DNA from: Acanthosepion pharaonis
Lineage: Eukaryota > Mollusca > Cephalopoda > Sepiida > Sepiidae
DNA length: 64,000 nt
Assembly: GCA_903632075.3 (NCBI GenBank)
Contig: CAHIKZ030001780.1
Location: 1,970,001 to 2,034,000 of the forward strand
Direction: 5' to 3'
Shown here piece after piece: positions 1 through 10,929 of this stretch. The notes beneath the pieces were generated by a model. That model was not told the DNA's origin, did not search any database, and saw only the letters and a list, made by a program, of their open reading frames with translations. The position numbers were made by a program, and so were the translations under genes. Each line of letters starts with the position of its first letter. The stretch's first letter is position 1.

Positions 1-128
1 CCTTTTTTGTTTTTAATCAATTCCCTCCAAGCAAGGTGATAAGTCAACTGGTAGTGAAAGAAGGAAACCCAATCCTAAACAGGAAACGAGAAGCTAAAGT
101 TTATTAAGAATTACATGCAATTAATTCA
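1..128 (-). repeat. Short interspersed repeat with LINE-like 3' tail, copy 1
   Basis: On the minus strand this ends in a tail close to the 3' terminus of the Jockey-like LINE seen elsewhere here (CCTTGCTTGG followed by a T/A-rich end). The body (AACCCAATCCTAAACAGGAAAC on plus in short form) is not LINE 3' UTR but recurs at 26,862-27,020 and 41,208-41,372. It may be a SINE that borrowed the LINE tail, or a LINE subfamily with a different 3' UTR. It is cut by the window edge. Confidence 0.5.
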
Positions 129-372
129 GAGTCAAAAATTGAATTGATATCATGAATAAATCCAGAAGTTAAAAGGAAAACTGCTGAGAGGCTGGTTGCA
201 ATCATTCAGATTCATAATAAATAAATAAAGAAAATTATATTTCTTTTATAATGCATCAATCAAGAAGACCTTGGGAAACAGATCAGTTGTTTAAACCTTT
301 TTGGCTCATAAACCATTTTCAACATTTCAGGATAGCACTTCCCAGTTTCAAAATTATCTGGCTCCAAAAAAA

Positions 373-732
373 TTACATTACAGAATTGGAGTGTGGACAA
401 TAATAACAAACTAAAAATGGAGTATTGCTGCCCAGTCCTGACTTGTCTGTCTTTATCAAGAGTTCAAAAGCATTTAGGCAGCTTTGTTGGTGATTAATCA
501 TTTTCCACCCTATAAGCCCCCCCCTTTTCTCACAGACAAAAACATCGCAAACCACTTGCACTCTATTGTTAGTTCCATAGCAAGTGTTTTGACAAGCTAC
601 ATTCCTTGGTTCTGCTAGCCCTGACATTTGCAGCTGAGACCCACCCTGCCATATACACAAAGGTGAATCATCCTCATTTCCTTCAGGTTCCATTAACCCT
701 TTAGTATTCAACACACTCAAACCAGCCCCCAT
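373..732 (-). other. Unrecognised 119-codon open frame
   Basis: An open frame of 119 codons with a Cys-containing middle part and no domain I recognise. There is no visible signal peptide, membrane segment or splice context. It lies between a LINE-tail repeat and a LINE C-terminal fragment, so it is more likely part of an unnamed repeat than a host gene. A host exon cannot be excluded from sequence alone. Confidence 0.2.
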
Positions 733-763
733 AAATATTGGCTTTCAAAATCTCACTGTTTGT

Positions 764-1130
764 GTGACTTCCTGTATTATTTGTGAAGATGTTGTCATAT
801 TATGGCAGAGTATATATGTGGCTGGTTACAGTGAGTCAAATATTAAAAGGTTGATGAGAAATAAGTTTCATTTGAACAGCTTCTTCCCTAGAACTGCTGC
901 TTTGTGGAACAAACTCCTAGCACAAGGTTTTTCCAATCTGTTGCAGGTATCACCTCTTTGTTTGTGAGGTGTATGGACAATTTATATTGAAATGAAAGGA
1001 AAGGACATTGAAACCAGGTATGAGATGTGCTTGTGTGTGTGTAAAATAAGCATGTGTGATAGCAGAGCATCAAGGAAGTGAACATACTACATTGGCAGCA
1101 TTCTTTATCTACATTTGACTGCATCTGAAA
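764..1130 (+). mobile_element. LINE C-terminal fragment (LWN-type reverse transcriptase tail)
   Basis: The plus-strand frame at 764-967 contains NSFFPRTAALWNKL, the short conserved block (N-S-F-F-x-R-T-x-x-L-W-N-x-L) found at the very C terminus of many Jockey/CR1-type LINE proteins. The frame closes soon after, which fits the end of ORF2. The rest is probably 3' UTR. Related, more decayed minus-strand copies are at 4,035-4,310 and 53,090-53,440. It is a fragment, not functional. Confidence 0.6.
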
Positions 1131-1535
1131 GCAAGTGTGAATTTGTTTTGCTCATGCTAAGTCTAAAAAAACACTATATAAAATTAATTATTTTTTATCC
1201 ATAATATTGAATATGTAAAATTATTCAGCTTCTTAACAAGAAAAATCTCAAGATGATGTTAAAACTTGCTGCAAAACATTGATTTATTTAAGATGGAATG
1301 ATCTGTTATGATGTTCCTAATTTATATTTAGATACATTGTATTTATTTTCAATTTTTCTAATTGAACTGTTCACCTATATTGCATATGATTTATTATTGC
1401 ACATAATTAAGTTACAATTAACTTTGTATTTTATACAAATACTACCTTATGAAAATTGAGATCAGATTGGGCAGTATATTTACTGGAAGGTATGTCAGCA
1501 TTACAGTAGGCTCCATGTCAAAATGAACAGCAAAC
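1131..1535. other. AT-rich stretch, nothing recognised
   Basis: A/T-rich sequence with many stops in all frames and no clear repeat match to other parts of the window. Confidence 0.5.
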
Positions 1536-1539
1536 CTGA

Positions 1540-1915
1540 ACCAGTCATAGAAAAGCACAAAGTCTCTATTCTTAGGGAATTTACCATCCATACTAGCTGA
1601 CATCTAAAAACTAATAAACTAGACATTGTAATTGAAGACTACAAACTGAAAAATGCCTTATAGAAATGGAAATGCTGTAAAAAGAAATCTATTAAAGAAG
1701 ATGACAAAATAATTAAATAGAAAGACCTTGAAATTGAAAAAAAAAATATGCTATCTTAAAACTAGGGTTATATTTATAATAACTGGAGCTCTGAGGACTA
1801 TCTGTGGCAGTGAAGGAGAAAACTAGGTCTTATCTCAAAAAAAGAATCTGTGTTCTGTGCTCCCTGTTGAAAAAGAAAATCAGAATAAAAATTGGGACAA
1901 CTTGAGTAGGCTTCA
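1540..1915 (+). mobile_element. Decayed LINE C-terminal region (KxDIVxxD type)
   Basis: In one plus frame, interrupted by stops, the translation shows the pattern K-L-D-I-V-I-E-D-Y-K-x-K followed by a Lys-rich K-K-Y block. This resembles the C-terminal block of some invertebrate LINE proteins (N/K-P-D-I-V-V-K-D ... K-Y-K-D-L). The match is to a remembered pattern only, and the copy is too degraded for a family name. Confidence 0.4.
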
Positions 1916-3370
1916 AAATATGTTGTTTGCATTTCCCTACCACTCTTAACCAATAATAAAATTCCTTACCCCAATAAAAAAAAAAAAAAAATCATTATTT
2001 GAACAACAAGATGAATTTTTGGTTCTTTGTGGGTGAAAATGGTTGCAAGGATACAACAGGTCATTACCTCCCTTTGGTTGTGATGGTCACTTAATAATGT
2101 CACTTTATACAGTGACGAAAGTGGTCAGTCATTCATTCAGTGAGTAAGCTTATTGGCATCAAGACAAACATGTTCATCCTATCAGAGGTAGTCAGATAAC
2201 ACAGATTACATGTCCATGGTGCCATTTCTGTTTGGGAATTTATTTTCACCAGATACAGAAATCTCCATCTAGCAGTCCCCAATTTGGGAAAACCCAAGAT
2301 TCACCATTTCATTTAATGAATATATCCTTGGGATATAGTAGATGAATCTGGCCCATTTGAATCTGGAGTTCTAAACATGGCTTCTCCAGAAACCCAGAAG
2401 AATCTCCATATTATATGTAAGATCCTATCTTTTCATCATCTTTTTGCTCTGCTTGCTGTATTGATATACAAGATATATTTTTCTCTGCATGGGATACGTG
2501 TACATATGTATACATGATTTTGTTTTGTGCATGTCTTAGTAGTATAAAAGTCTCTTCAAGAACAAAGCATTTTTGTCATTCCTTTTCCTTCCAGCCATTC
2601 CATTACTGAAATACAGTGTTATTATATCACTGATATAATAATGCCCATGATGGGGAAAATGTAAATGGGAGAATAAACCTTTTTTCCATGGCTCTCTCAT
2701 TATACGGTAATTGTGTTTTGCAAGTTTTGGATACAGATTTTTGATTTATATGCACCCCACCCTACCCTGGGCACTTTCTGATGTTAAATTTGAGAGACTG
2801 ATTTATACTCTTTGGAATTATAGCCACATTTTTTTTTATTTTTGGCTCTGAACTTCTGATTGTTATTTTCTCATACAATCTGAAAAAAGTACAGGGAAGA
2901 ACATTAACAAGATCTCTTGCACAGGGTCAGGGACTGTTTACATGAGATACAAAACATTGCAGTGTGACAAACTGCTCATCTTTTCAAAAGAGTGTAAAGA
3001 AAATATAAGCACTGTACATGTTACAAATAACACATAACATCAGAATTTATGTGAACAGAATGTATATTAGTTTTACTTATCTTAGGTATCGGTTAATGAC
3101 CCAGCATACAGAAAGAAAAAGATGATAAATACATTGTATTAAACATTACTTCATAACACTATAAGTATTTAGTGGTCTCCCGTAATGTATTGGAGATCAC
3201 AAGTTGTAAATTGATCCATAATTACCAGAAATAGAATTAGCAAACCAGTTTCAGTTTTTGGTTGATACTGCTTACATATACTACACAAATGCTTTTGGAG
3301 AAAAGCATGAATCCACTTCCCTGAGCTATGTCTTGTTATCACATATCTTGACAAAATGTCTTATTGCCAT
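1916..3370. other. Unassigned AT-rich sequence
   Basis: No coding signal or well-supported repeat. It has an A-rich tract at about 1,976-1,990 and a small inverted repeat around 2,625-2,640 (TATATCACTGATATA). A 61-codon frame at 3,169-3,354 on minus shows nothing recognisable. Confidence 0.5.
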
Positions 3371-3374
3371 CCTA

Positions 3375-3555
3375 TGAGAAGAGATGGAAAATATAGTGAG
3401 AGAGTGGGTACCTGAGTAAACCACACCCTAAGTGGATGACAGAATGTATTCTAAGGGAGGTGGCAGAGGGAAGGAACTTGTTGAGAGCTGCAAGGGATGG
3501 AGGGAGGTGGAGAGCCATGATCGCCTACGTCCTGAAAGGAAACAGCACATAGAAA
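3375..3555 (+). mobile_element. LINE C terminus (WRAMI-VLKG type) with stop
   Basis: The plus-strand frame ends W-R-A-M-I-A-Y-V-L-K-G-N-S-T then a stop at about 3,551, preceded by L-L-R-A-A-R-D-G. This is the C-terminal signature (R-x-x-W-R-A-M-I-x-x-V-L-K-G-H-x-T) shared by several fragments in this window. Minus-strand copies are at 6,235-6,545, 29,883-29,985, 35,636-36,240, 38,385-38,800 and 58,620-58,700. Which LINE clade it belongs to was not determined. Only the end of the protein is present. Confidence 0.6.
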
Positions 3556-4030
3556 GAAAGAATAGATACTTTCTTCACCCAGGCAGTTGCACCTAAAGAG
3601 GAGTTGTTACTCCATGTTACTCCCTTCATACAGAGGACAACAAAAACATCAGTAGGTAGAAAAAAATTCTTTCTTTTTTTTCTTTTTTACGGTAAGGTTT
3701 CACCCTGTACAAAGGCCCAGGGGCCACTCTAGGTAGAGGGTTACTGTAACACTAGAGAAAATGGCTGAACTCCTGGACATAAATGGATTCAGACATGTCT
3801 CACATTTAAAAAATTCCCCAAAAGAAAATGACAGCTTTATAAGTTTTATATTTAAAAAAGATAGATCTCAGAGTTGGATGCTTTCACAAGACTCTCTTTC
3901 CACCTATGCAAATTTGAACTGTCATTCAATCTAGAAGATATGCTTAAAGAGGCAACAGAAAGAAGTGTGACTGCAGTAGCAAACAAGAGACGCATTTTGT
4001 TAGTGTCCAACTTATGCTAGATTGTTGGTT
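3556..4030. other. Unassigned, possibly LINE 3' UTR
   Basis: Directly follows the LINE stop codon, so the first part may be its 3' UTR. At about 3,660-3,760 there is a pyrimidine-rich tract followed by sequence weakly similar to a segment near 53,130. Nothing coding seen. Confidence 0.4.
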
Positions 4031-4034
4031 GAAG

Positions 4035-4310
4035 GAAATGAATTAAAGAACTTTATTACAAGCCAGAAGAAATCAATTACAGTTACATTGAGAGGTAACA
4101 GATACGAGGGGGAAGGTAACGGTTATCTCTAGACTAAAACAGTTTAAGATCATAGTGATCAGGGAAAAATTCTCTTGGGAGTCTGTTCCCAGAAAGAAGC
4201 TGGTCAAGTGGAACTAACTTTTCACCAATGGAATATGGAGAGAATGTGGGTGGTTTGCTACAATCTAAGTGGCATGGCAGGTCCTAGCCATGAAGGTTAA
4301 ATGATATATC
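4035..4310 (-). mobile_element. LINE C-terminal fragment (LWN-type), decayed
   Basis: Aligns by eye with 53,260-53,440: shared blocks include ATTCTCTTG, AAGTGGAA and GGCATGG plus GATCCTAGC/GGTCCTAGC in the same order. The minus-strand reading gives F-F-P-D-H-Y-D-L-K-L-F, typical of the end of LINE ORF2. Stops break the frame. Confidence 0.45.
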
Positions 4311-4469
4311 CATTCAGAAGGTAGATGATCATGGCTCTCCACACATTCTTTTTCTGTATTATCTGAGTTACCATAACTTTTGAGGAAAGATGTTTAAATG
4401 GTTTCCCCATTGCTTTCTCCATGGTTTTGAATTCTGAGTTGTCCGCTTAGACTGACTGCCAAGGAGAAA

Positions 4470-4990
4470 AATAAATTGAACATAGAAACTGAACCTCTGA
4501 ACCAGAACTAGTTTCACAAATTGCTACAAAATCAAAACATCAACCTGAAAACTCCAAACCTATTCAGAAATATCTAAACCGTCAACTTTATACAACTGCT
4601 TCCTAAGATCAATGATGGAAAAGGCTTTGAATGAGGGCCTTGGCAAAAATCATCCCATTTTTAACCTTGTGAACTAGTGCTGCAGATTCACAAAGAACTG
4701 TACCAAATCAGAGAAACTACATCACTTGAGGACTACCAACAGCAGCAATATCTAAAATAGCACATGTAACTCAAAGAGAAAATAATGATATAATCAAGTT
4801 GTTACCATTCCACACCATTTTAGCTAGAAGGTTCACAAGAACCCCCATTAATAATGGAAAGAGCAATAAAATCTACTCAACTTGAGAAACCTGTTTTCCT
4901 AAAAAAAATAAATTTCAACTGAAAACTGTACTGGCTGCTCAGTCAATGCATACTAAATGATTTCTTGAAGAGAAACAGCTAATATTATTA
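4470..4990 (+). mobile_element. LINE family B, 3' part (copy 2)
   Basis: Closely similar to 15,440-15,960: both share ACAAAACCAAAACATCAA-type sequence, TCACAAAGAACTGTACCAAAT and TCACTTGAGGACTACCAACA in the same order and spacing, then GGAAAGAGCAATAA and TTTCAACTGAAA. The plus-strand reading gives a D-Y-Q-Q-Q-Q-Y-L-K-W block. The 14.8-15.7 kb copy carries a reverse transcriptase, so this is the C-terminal end of the same LINE, heavily mutated. Confidence 0.55.
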
Positions 4991-4999
4991 CCATGACTA

Positions 5000-5165
5000 G
5001 AGCACCTTGTCTATCCTACTATTTAACCTATAGCTGGTTTGAGAAGAGATTGATTCATGCCTTTCCCAAGGGCAATAGTGCAAAATTGAATCTAACAGGC
5101 TAGACTGGGATTTGAAGTTGGTTTAATGTATTCATTTACTGCACAAATAACTTATTCTGCCCACA
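5000..5165 (-). mobile_element. tRNA-derived SINE, partial minus-strand copy
   Basis: Reverse complement matches the body of the SINE at 27,078-27,325 (GCTATAGGTTAAATAGTAGGATAG-like block, GGTATGAATC-like block). The head with the pol III boxes is degraded. Confidence 0.4.
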
Positions 5166-5169
5166 CATC

Positions 5170-6230
5170 CAAATAGATAAGAAAGAAAGAAAAACCACCA
5201 CTCTCCTTGGAACAATTACATGGTGGCTGATATTGAAATTTAAAATCTATATTTATAAGGCAAAATGTTCAAAGTAAGAATGACAACACACAAAAAGGAT
5301 ACAGTCAAGTGGTCATAGCATTTTGACTTCAAGACAAGAAAGAACTAAAATATGGCAGATGAGACAAAAAAGTGGTCTACTTTTAGTGGTTAGGAAGAAA
5401 TCCCAGCATGTATCTGGAGGATTTGTCTATAAATTTGAGAGGGGGACGTTTTTGCAGTTGTTCCTTCTAGGATTGAAAACAACATAGGGCCAAATGATTT
5501 TCTGGTGACAGACCTGCCTTTAATAACAAAAAAAAATAGCAGTGAATCTTTTGCTCAAGAAATGAAAGATTTGCAGGGCACATTACATTTTTTTTATTGT
5601 TAAAAGCACAAAAAAAAAGAATTGTAGGTAGAACTAAGAATGATCATAATGAATTTATATTTTAGACCATTTATATAATACTTATATTTACATACTAATT
5701 AATATCATATTTGTTAATTCCAATCACTGTGGGAATGATTGCAAAACATTTTCCCCACCCCATTTTATAGGCTGAAGCACACAAATGCATGTTGGGATTT
5801 TTTCCTAGCCAATAAAATAAGTACGTTCTCAGTTTCATCTGACTCAGTCCTGGTCTGTCTTGTCTTTAAGTCAGAACACTACATTCGTTTGTTTGAACTT
5901 GCTTGTCTTTTAACACTAATTCTTAGTTTGTGAAGTTTTTTCCATCTTACTGCTGCTTTGCCTTATTGCTGTTAATTTGCTTTGCATATATTGTTTGATT
6001 GCTTTATATTATTTTTTGCCCTGTTCTTTTCTTTTTTTGTTATTGCTTATTGTAAACTTTGTCAATTCTGTTTGTTTGTCAGTTCTGTCACTTATTTTAC
6101 ACTTGACCATGGTCACTCACTCTATAATAATTGTGTCACCTTTACATTCCAAATTATAAGTTTCCATTGGTATGGCAGCTTAATTGATTAATTAATCGAA
6201 AATAGATTTTCATTCTTATCTTGGTGACTA
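5170..6230. other. Unassigned AT-rich sequence
   Basis: Overlapping short frames at 5,977-6,191 are T-rich and hydrophobic only because of base composition. No homology, repeat match or RNA gene was recognised. Confidence 0.5.
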
Positions 6231-6234
6231 TTTC

Positions 6235-6545
6235 TTCAATGTACTTTGTCCCTTCAGTACATGGACAATCATGGCTCTTCACAACCTGCCCCTTTGCCAA
6301 ACCTCCGTCTGCCAGTCTCCATTCACACAAGCTTGTCAAATATGTGGCTCACTGCTTTCCTCTGTAACCTCAATACACCTTGTGAATGTTAAATTCGCCA
6401 AGCCTTTAAAACATTTTTTTTAAGACTTGTTTCTTGTGCACTTTATTCATCCTTCTGTAGAACCACATTTCTGTTGCTTCCAATTTTCCCTTCATCTGTG
6501 AGGAAATTGTCCAGTATTCACACCCCTACTAGATGACTGATTTTA
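6235..6545 (-). mobile_element. LINE C-terminal region (WRAMI type)
   Basis: The minus-strand reading contains S-L-C-E-W and V-V-K-S-H-D-C-P-C-T-E-G-T, a decayed form of the C-terminal block. The nucleotide order (ATCATGGCTCT, CCAAGCC, CTTCTGTAGAACCACATTT on plus) is shared with 35,636-36,240 and 38,385-38,800. Stops and frame changes throughout. Confidence 0.55.
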
Positions 6546-6689
6546 GATAACAGCCAGGTGACTATGATACACAAAAACAGTTTGATATTAGTAAAATTTT
6601 AACTGAAAATATTTTTATTATTTCTTTTGACATGCTATCAACTTCTTCAATATGATTTTTTACTCTAATAATTTTTCTTTGTGCAAAGC

Positions 6690-6800
6690 AGAAGTAGCAT
6701 AGTGTGGGTGAGAGTAGAAGTAGCATAGTGTGGGTGAGACCACCAGAGCAGCAAATTCAAATCACACCAGATCTACAATAAGCCTAGAAAGTCTGAGTAA
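6690..6800 (+). mobile_element. tRNA-derived SINE-like sequence with duplicated A box
   Basis: TAGCATAGTGTGGGTGAG resembles a pol III A box and CAAATTCAAATCACA about 50 bp downstream resembles a B box. The A-box segment (AGAAGTAGCATAGTGTGGGT) occurs twice in tandem, 26 bp apart. It differs from the main SINE family of this window. Confidence 0.5.
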
Positions 6801-7260
6801 CTGAGTAATGCTGTCAATAGAAAGAGATTTCAATGTCAGTTATTTAAATATTTTTACAAATCAGGTGATTTTAAATAAAGTTAAATATACTAGTATTAAA
6901 TGCTTTTTATTTTAAAAACATCAGTATTTTCTTAAAGTACAATACAAGTGGGATGGAGTCAATATTGAACTAGTTAAAGGGAGTGCTAAGGGGTTAGTGT
7001 TGGGGTGTAATACTTGCCACACATTGGGGACTGGCAACCCACACAAAACCAATGATCAGTAGGCCTCTTTTTAGTCACAGTTATTAAACAATATTTCATG
7101 AAAGGATTTAACATTTTACTTATTGAAGACAAGATAAGCAGAGGAAAACAGAAGCTTGTGCAAAGCAAAAGTAGAAGAGTGCTTCTAGTTGGACTAAAAA
7201 AACATTGGCAAACAAAAGTTACATGTGTAAATTACTGGTCATCAGTTTTAGTAGAGGTTT
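6801..7260. other. Unassigned AT-rich sequence
   Basis: Nothing coding or repetitive was recognised. A 60-codon minus frame at 6,986-7,168 has no known motif. Confidence 0.5.
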
Positions 7261-7261
7261 T

Positions 7262-7530
7262 TGTTTTGTTTTAAACATTTCACCCCCAAGCAAGGTGGAA
7301 ATATCACTAGTATGCACGGAGTTAATGTGAGGGAAAAGACTGAGTATAGGGAGGATTGAGAAAAGGACAAAAGATCAATGGGATTCAAGAAGACAGAAGA
7401 TGCCAATTAATATTGCATTTAAATTTTTGAAGATTGTAGTTATCAGAAAAGAAAGTAAATAGAAGGGAGTTCCACAGGTGAGAAGTGAGAGAAAAAAGGA
7501 AATGTAAAAAATTTCAACAAGGCGATATTT
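7262..7530 (-). mobile_element. Jockey-like LINE, 3' end
   Basis: Antisense of the LINE 3' end: CACCCCCAAGCAAGGTGGAAA tail, then the same order of blocks as 44,130-44,420 (AGACTGAGTATAGGGAGGATTG, GACAGAAGATG, GAAGATTGTAGTTATCAG). It covers the 3' UTR and the last codons of the ORF only. Confidence 0.7.
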
Positions 7531-8770
7531 TCATGTGTTTTATGTAACTATTAATTGATTAACAAAGTAGAAAAAATACACAAGTATACCATGTAAATAT
7601 AACTGAAAAGAAAGACTTTAGGGATTAGCAATCATGTATCTGTATGCAAGAGTTATACACATATGTGTATGTGTGTGTGTGTGTGTGAAAGAGTTCAGTC
7701 AGTTGGAGAAAAGATATCCCTATGTCACATGATGGGGTTATTTCTACTGCATGCTAGAAGTTAAAAGAGAAAAAAGAGAGGAAATGCCCAGGCTTTATAA
7801 CACCACCTAAGTGGACATGACAGTACTGGAACACCAGAGAGCCACCGAGGACAGATCATCTTGGAGGAGGTTGTCTGTTTCTTCTATCCTTAGGTCCCCA
7901 CACCCGACGATTGAAGCAGTTGCGAGACACAAAAAACAGCTTCCAATTGACGAGTCCTGGCATTGAATGGGCTACCATATTGTGAATCAGGAGGGTCCAC
8001 TGTAAATGAGGGTTAAAAAGTGACTACTACCATAGTGAGTAATATCCATTCTCAACCAGATCCCTCTCCTCCTGTACACTGGTGCCAGATCTATCGAGTG
8101 ACATTCTGTACAAGATTTTATTTCAGATCTTATAGCTGTGCATTCAAATTTTGAAATGAACTCAGATTTTTATGCAAAGTTTGACCAAACTCAGAATTGT
8201 TGACTGCAAGGTAGTCAAAAGGACAAGCACCAGAGTCTCTACATAATGAGATATTGGAGTTCATGTTCCCAAACATGTCAGGAGGAGCTATGAAGCAGAA
8301 ATAGATTGTACAGGATTGCACTGGAGCACACATCAAGTTCTGTAGATCCTTCTCTCTGCTCGTCTGTGCACCTCATCTTTTATTTAGGTTTTTGACTACA
8401 CATGCAAATTAGTGATAGTTTTAAAAGCACTAGAACCACACATGCACTTTACCTAAATTGCAAATGGTGGTTCTGACTGGACAGGTGAGACATCTTAGCC
8501 ACAGGTAGGTTAGAATTCCTTGGTCCTATTTCATCACAGATGATAAATTATTAAGTAATATTATCTATGGGAATATATGAGGCAATAGGAATTGCCTGGA
8601 TCTTAAAGACTGATTTCAACAGCATGCTGGACCTCCGCAACAAAGCTTAATTTTACTCTGCCTGTTTTTCCTGCTTTCTATTTCCCCTTTGGTCATGTAA
8701 GTAAATTTGTTAACAGGAAGGAATAAATTATTTGTTGAAGAGAATATTAAACTAAGTCCTAAAAAAGACA
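7531..8770. other. Unassigned sequence with short (GT)n
   Basis: Contains a (TG)n tract at about 7,664-7,687. A 68-codon minus frame at 8,130-8,336 has no recognisable motif. No other support for genes. Confidence 0.45.
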
Positions 8771-8776
8771 ATATTT

Positions 8777-9055
8777 TCCAAGTGATTTGATTGTTTGTTT
8801 AGCATCATATCAACTCTTTTATGGGCCATTTAATGCCAAAATTTAATTTCCTTGTGAGCTTTGAAGTAATAAAAATATATGCTATTCTGCTTTCACAATT
8901 GAATACATGGTAGATGATACTCAGCTTTTGTGCATATACATGTTTATGTGGACATAATTACTGGATGTGGTGACATGTTTTTTATGTTGTAGTTTTGTTG
9001 AAGTTATATTTTGGAATACAGTTTGATTTAATAAATTGTAGGATATTATATGGAT
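8777..9055. repeat. Interspersed repeat C, uninterrupted copy
   Basis: Matches 39,553-39,777 plus 40,038-40,080 by eye: shared runs include TTTAATGCCAAAATTTAATTT, AGCTTTGAAGTAATAAAAATAT, CACAATTGAATACATGGTAG and TTTGGAATACAGTTTGATT. Here the sequence is continuous, whereas the second copy is split by a LINE piece. The family was not identified. Confidence 0.7.
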
Positions 9056-9164
9056 TAATGTCATGAAAGAATTCTTTCATGTTGGTTGTTTGCTCTTTGT
9101 TTGGTGGCATATCAATCTATCGGTTATTTAATGCTGAAAACTAAATATTTTATATACTCTCTGT

Positions 9165-10271
9165 GAGACCAACCTTAATTCATCAATCCCCTCCTCTGAC
9201 TTCTTCATTCCTGGTTACCTTTCTCTCCTTAGAAAGGACTCCATAACCCACATGCATGGCCTGGGAGATTACATATGGGACCATCTCTCACAGGCTAGGG
9301 AACTCTCTCTTGAATCTCCAGACCATTCATACATGTGTCTCCGTCTATCTCTCCTCAATTTTATCTCTTCTTTCTCTATCACTCTCCATCCTCCCAAGAC
9401 TGTGGTGTATTTGATAACATTTCCAATAATATAGACAAGGCTATCTCTCTACATCCGTCTGCACACATATTTATGGTCAGTGATTTTAATGCACACCATA
9501 CCAAATGGCTTAAACACTCCATAACGGACCTTTCTGGCATACAAACCCTTAAATTTTCAATCACTCAATCTCTCACACAAGTGGTTGACTTTCCTACACA
9601 TTTCCCCAGTAACCATGATGGTAAGGCTTCCCTTCTCGATCTCTGTTTTACCTCCATCCCAGAGTCTCGTTGTGGGCCACGCAATTCTGTCCTCTTGGCA
9701 ACTCTGATCGAGTCGTCATGTCTGTTAACATCTCCCCCCCCCCAATAAAGAACCTCCCACCAACAGAATGTCTTTCTGTTATCAACGAGCAGACTGGGAC
9801 TTGTTTCATGATGTTCCTTTGTGATGTTCCTTTGTGATGATCCTTTGTGATGATCCTTTAATCTCTCCATCCAAAAATGTTCATCCAAGGTCTCATCCTC
9901 AGTAAAAGCGGGAATTGAGGCTTTCATCCCTGCAGGAAAATATAAAGTGAAATCGCATTCCCCACTTGGTTCTCAGCTACTTGCTCAGCTGCTATTGCCC
10001 GCAGGAATCACTATTTCCATCTGTACCATAGTGATATGTCTGATTGCATCAGACATCTCTTTGTCATTGCCCGTAATGAAAGTGAAGTTACTCTTTGCTG
10101 AAAGAATGAAACAATGTATTGTTTCTCACAAGTTTGGTTTTAAAGATTATTGGCAGCTCTACAAGAGCATGCTGAACAACAGCAAATCCATAACACCTCT
10201 ATTATTCAACCAATTTGAGGTCCCGACTTCCTCAGCTGACAAGGCTGAATGCTTTGCTTGGAAATTCAGTT
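9165..10271 (+). pseudogene. LINE endonuclease and linker, broken
   Basis: The frame at 9,252 opens with H-M-H-G-L-G and reads into E-S-P-D-H-S-Y-M-C, both typical of the endonuclease of this LINE. The frame at 9,335-9,748 contains S-D-F-N-A-H-H-T-K-W-L (the D-x-N-x-H metal-binding block of AP-like endonucleases) and L-L-D-L-C-F-T-S. The later S-D-H-V-V catalytic block is shifted out of frame near 9,710. The linker follows around 9,780-10,270, where the reading includes C-Y-Q-R-A-D-W-D and later L-N-N-S-K-S-I-T-P-L. At least three frameshifts separate these pieces. Confidence 0.7.
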
Positions 10272-10592
10272 TGGCATGCTGGTCTTCTTTCTAAGCGTCA
10301 GGGATATGACATTATAGGATGATTATTTGACTTAATACAATCATTTCTGTCAAACCATGAAATGAAAATCATCCTAAACAGGTTCTCCTCCAGCTCCTTT
10401 ATCATGAATGCTGGTGTGTCCCAAGGTTCTATCATGAGTCCTACACTGTTCCTGATCTTCATTAACGATCTTCCTGATGTCATCAGTTCCCAAGTAGGCA
10501 TCTACGCCGATGACACTACTGTTTACTCCTGCCTCAATAGTAAATCTAGTATCATTGACAAAACTAACTTAGCCACCAGAGCCTCAAAATGA
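10272..10592 (+). pseudogene. LINE reverse transcriptase, catalytic end only
   Basis: The reading starts at V-W-H-A-G-L-L, continues with an in-frame stop near 10,320, then the open frame 10,362-10,592 shows A-G-V-S-Q-G-S-I-M-S-P (the G-V-x-Q-G block) and I-Y-A-D-D-T-T-V-Y (the catalytic Y-A-D-D, both Asp intact, about 10,503-10,514). The upstream neighbour ends in the pre-RT linker, so about 200 codons are missing at the junction. Confidence 0.75.
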
Positions 10593-10659
10593 ACCACTAG
10601 TGGCTCTCCTGCCTTACTTGGGTGAAAAAAAAAAATGAAATTTTATGCTTTCAATTATA

Positions 10660-10850
10660 GATATTTTGTACCTAATTTTATACTTTATATAAAGGTTTTT
10701 TTTTTTGTAAATCATAAAATGTATTGTTGGTAATTTTATGATAAAAATAAAATGGACTATTGATTTTTGCAATTAAGAGGTGGTTTCATACTCCTCAAAA
10801 CCTGCAGTCTTTCAATTAGAGGCCGTTCCTACTTAATGTAGTTATGTCAT
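10660..10850 (-). mobile_element. Body of the 5S-derived SINE, headless copy
   Basis: Matches the body of the element at 47,035-47,437: ATCATAAAATGTATTGTTGG, GAGGTGGTTxCATxCTCCTCA and AGAGGCC in the same order. The 5S rRNA-like head is absent here, as expected for a 5' truncation of a minus-strand retroposon. Confidence 0.6.
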
Positions 10851-10929
10851 ACTCAGGAAGATTTTTTAAAGTGGATCATTTTCTAAAACTAATATAGATA
10901 AACAAATGTCAAAATTGACATTAGTTTAT

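Larger units (their letters stand above)
9165..10640 (+). mobile_element. Jockey-like LINE, internally deleted copy
   Basis: A 5'-truncated non-LTR retrotransposon in plus orientation. In order it holds part of the AP-type endonuclease (9,165-9,740), the linker between endonuclease and reverse transcriptase (9,750-10,270), the later part of the reverse transcriptase with its Y-A-D-D box (10,272-10,592) and a few tens of bases of the common 3' end (CCTTACTTGGGTGAAAAA at about 10,611-10,630). Two large internal gaps, near 10,271 and 10,595, remove most of the palm and fingers and the whole C-terminal domain. Several frameshifts are present. An element of this clade is normally 4-5 kb. Confidence 0.8.

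Noticed and set aside
5977..6191. Small membrane protein (hydrophobic frames)
   Set aside because: Hydrophobicity follows from T-rich DNA; two overlapping frames look equally hydrophobic and nothing supports translation.
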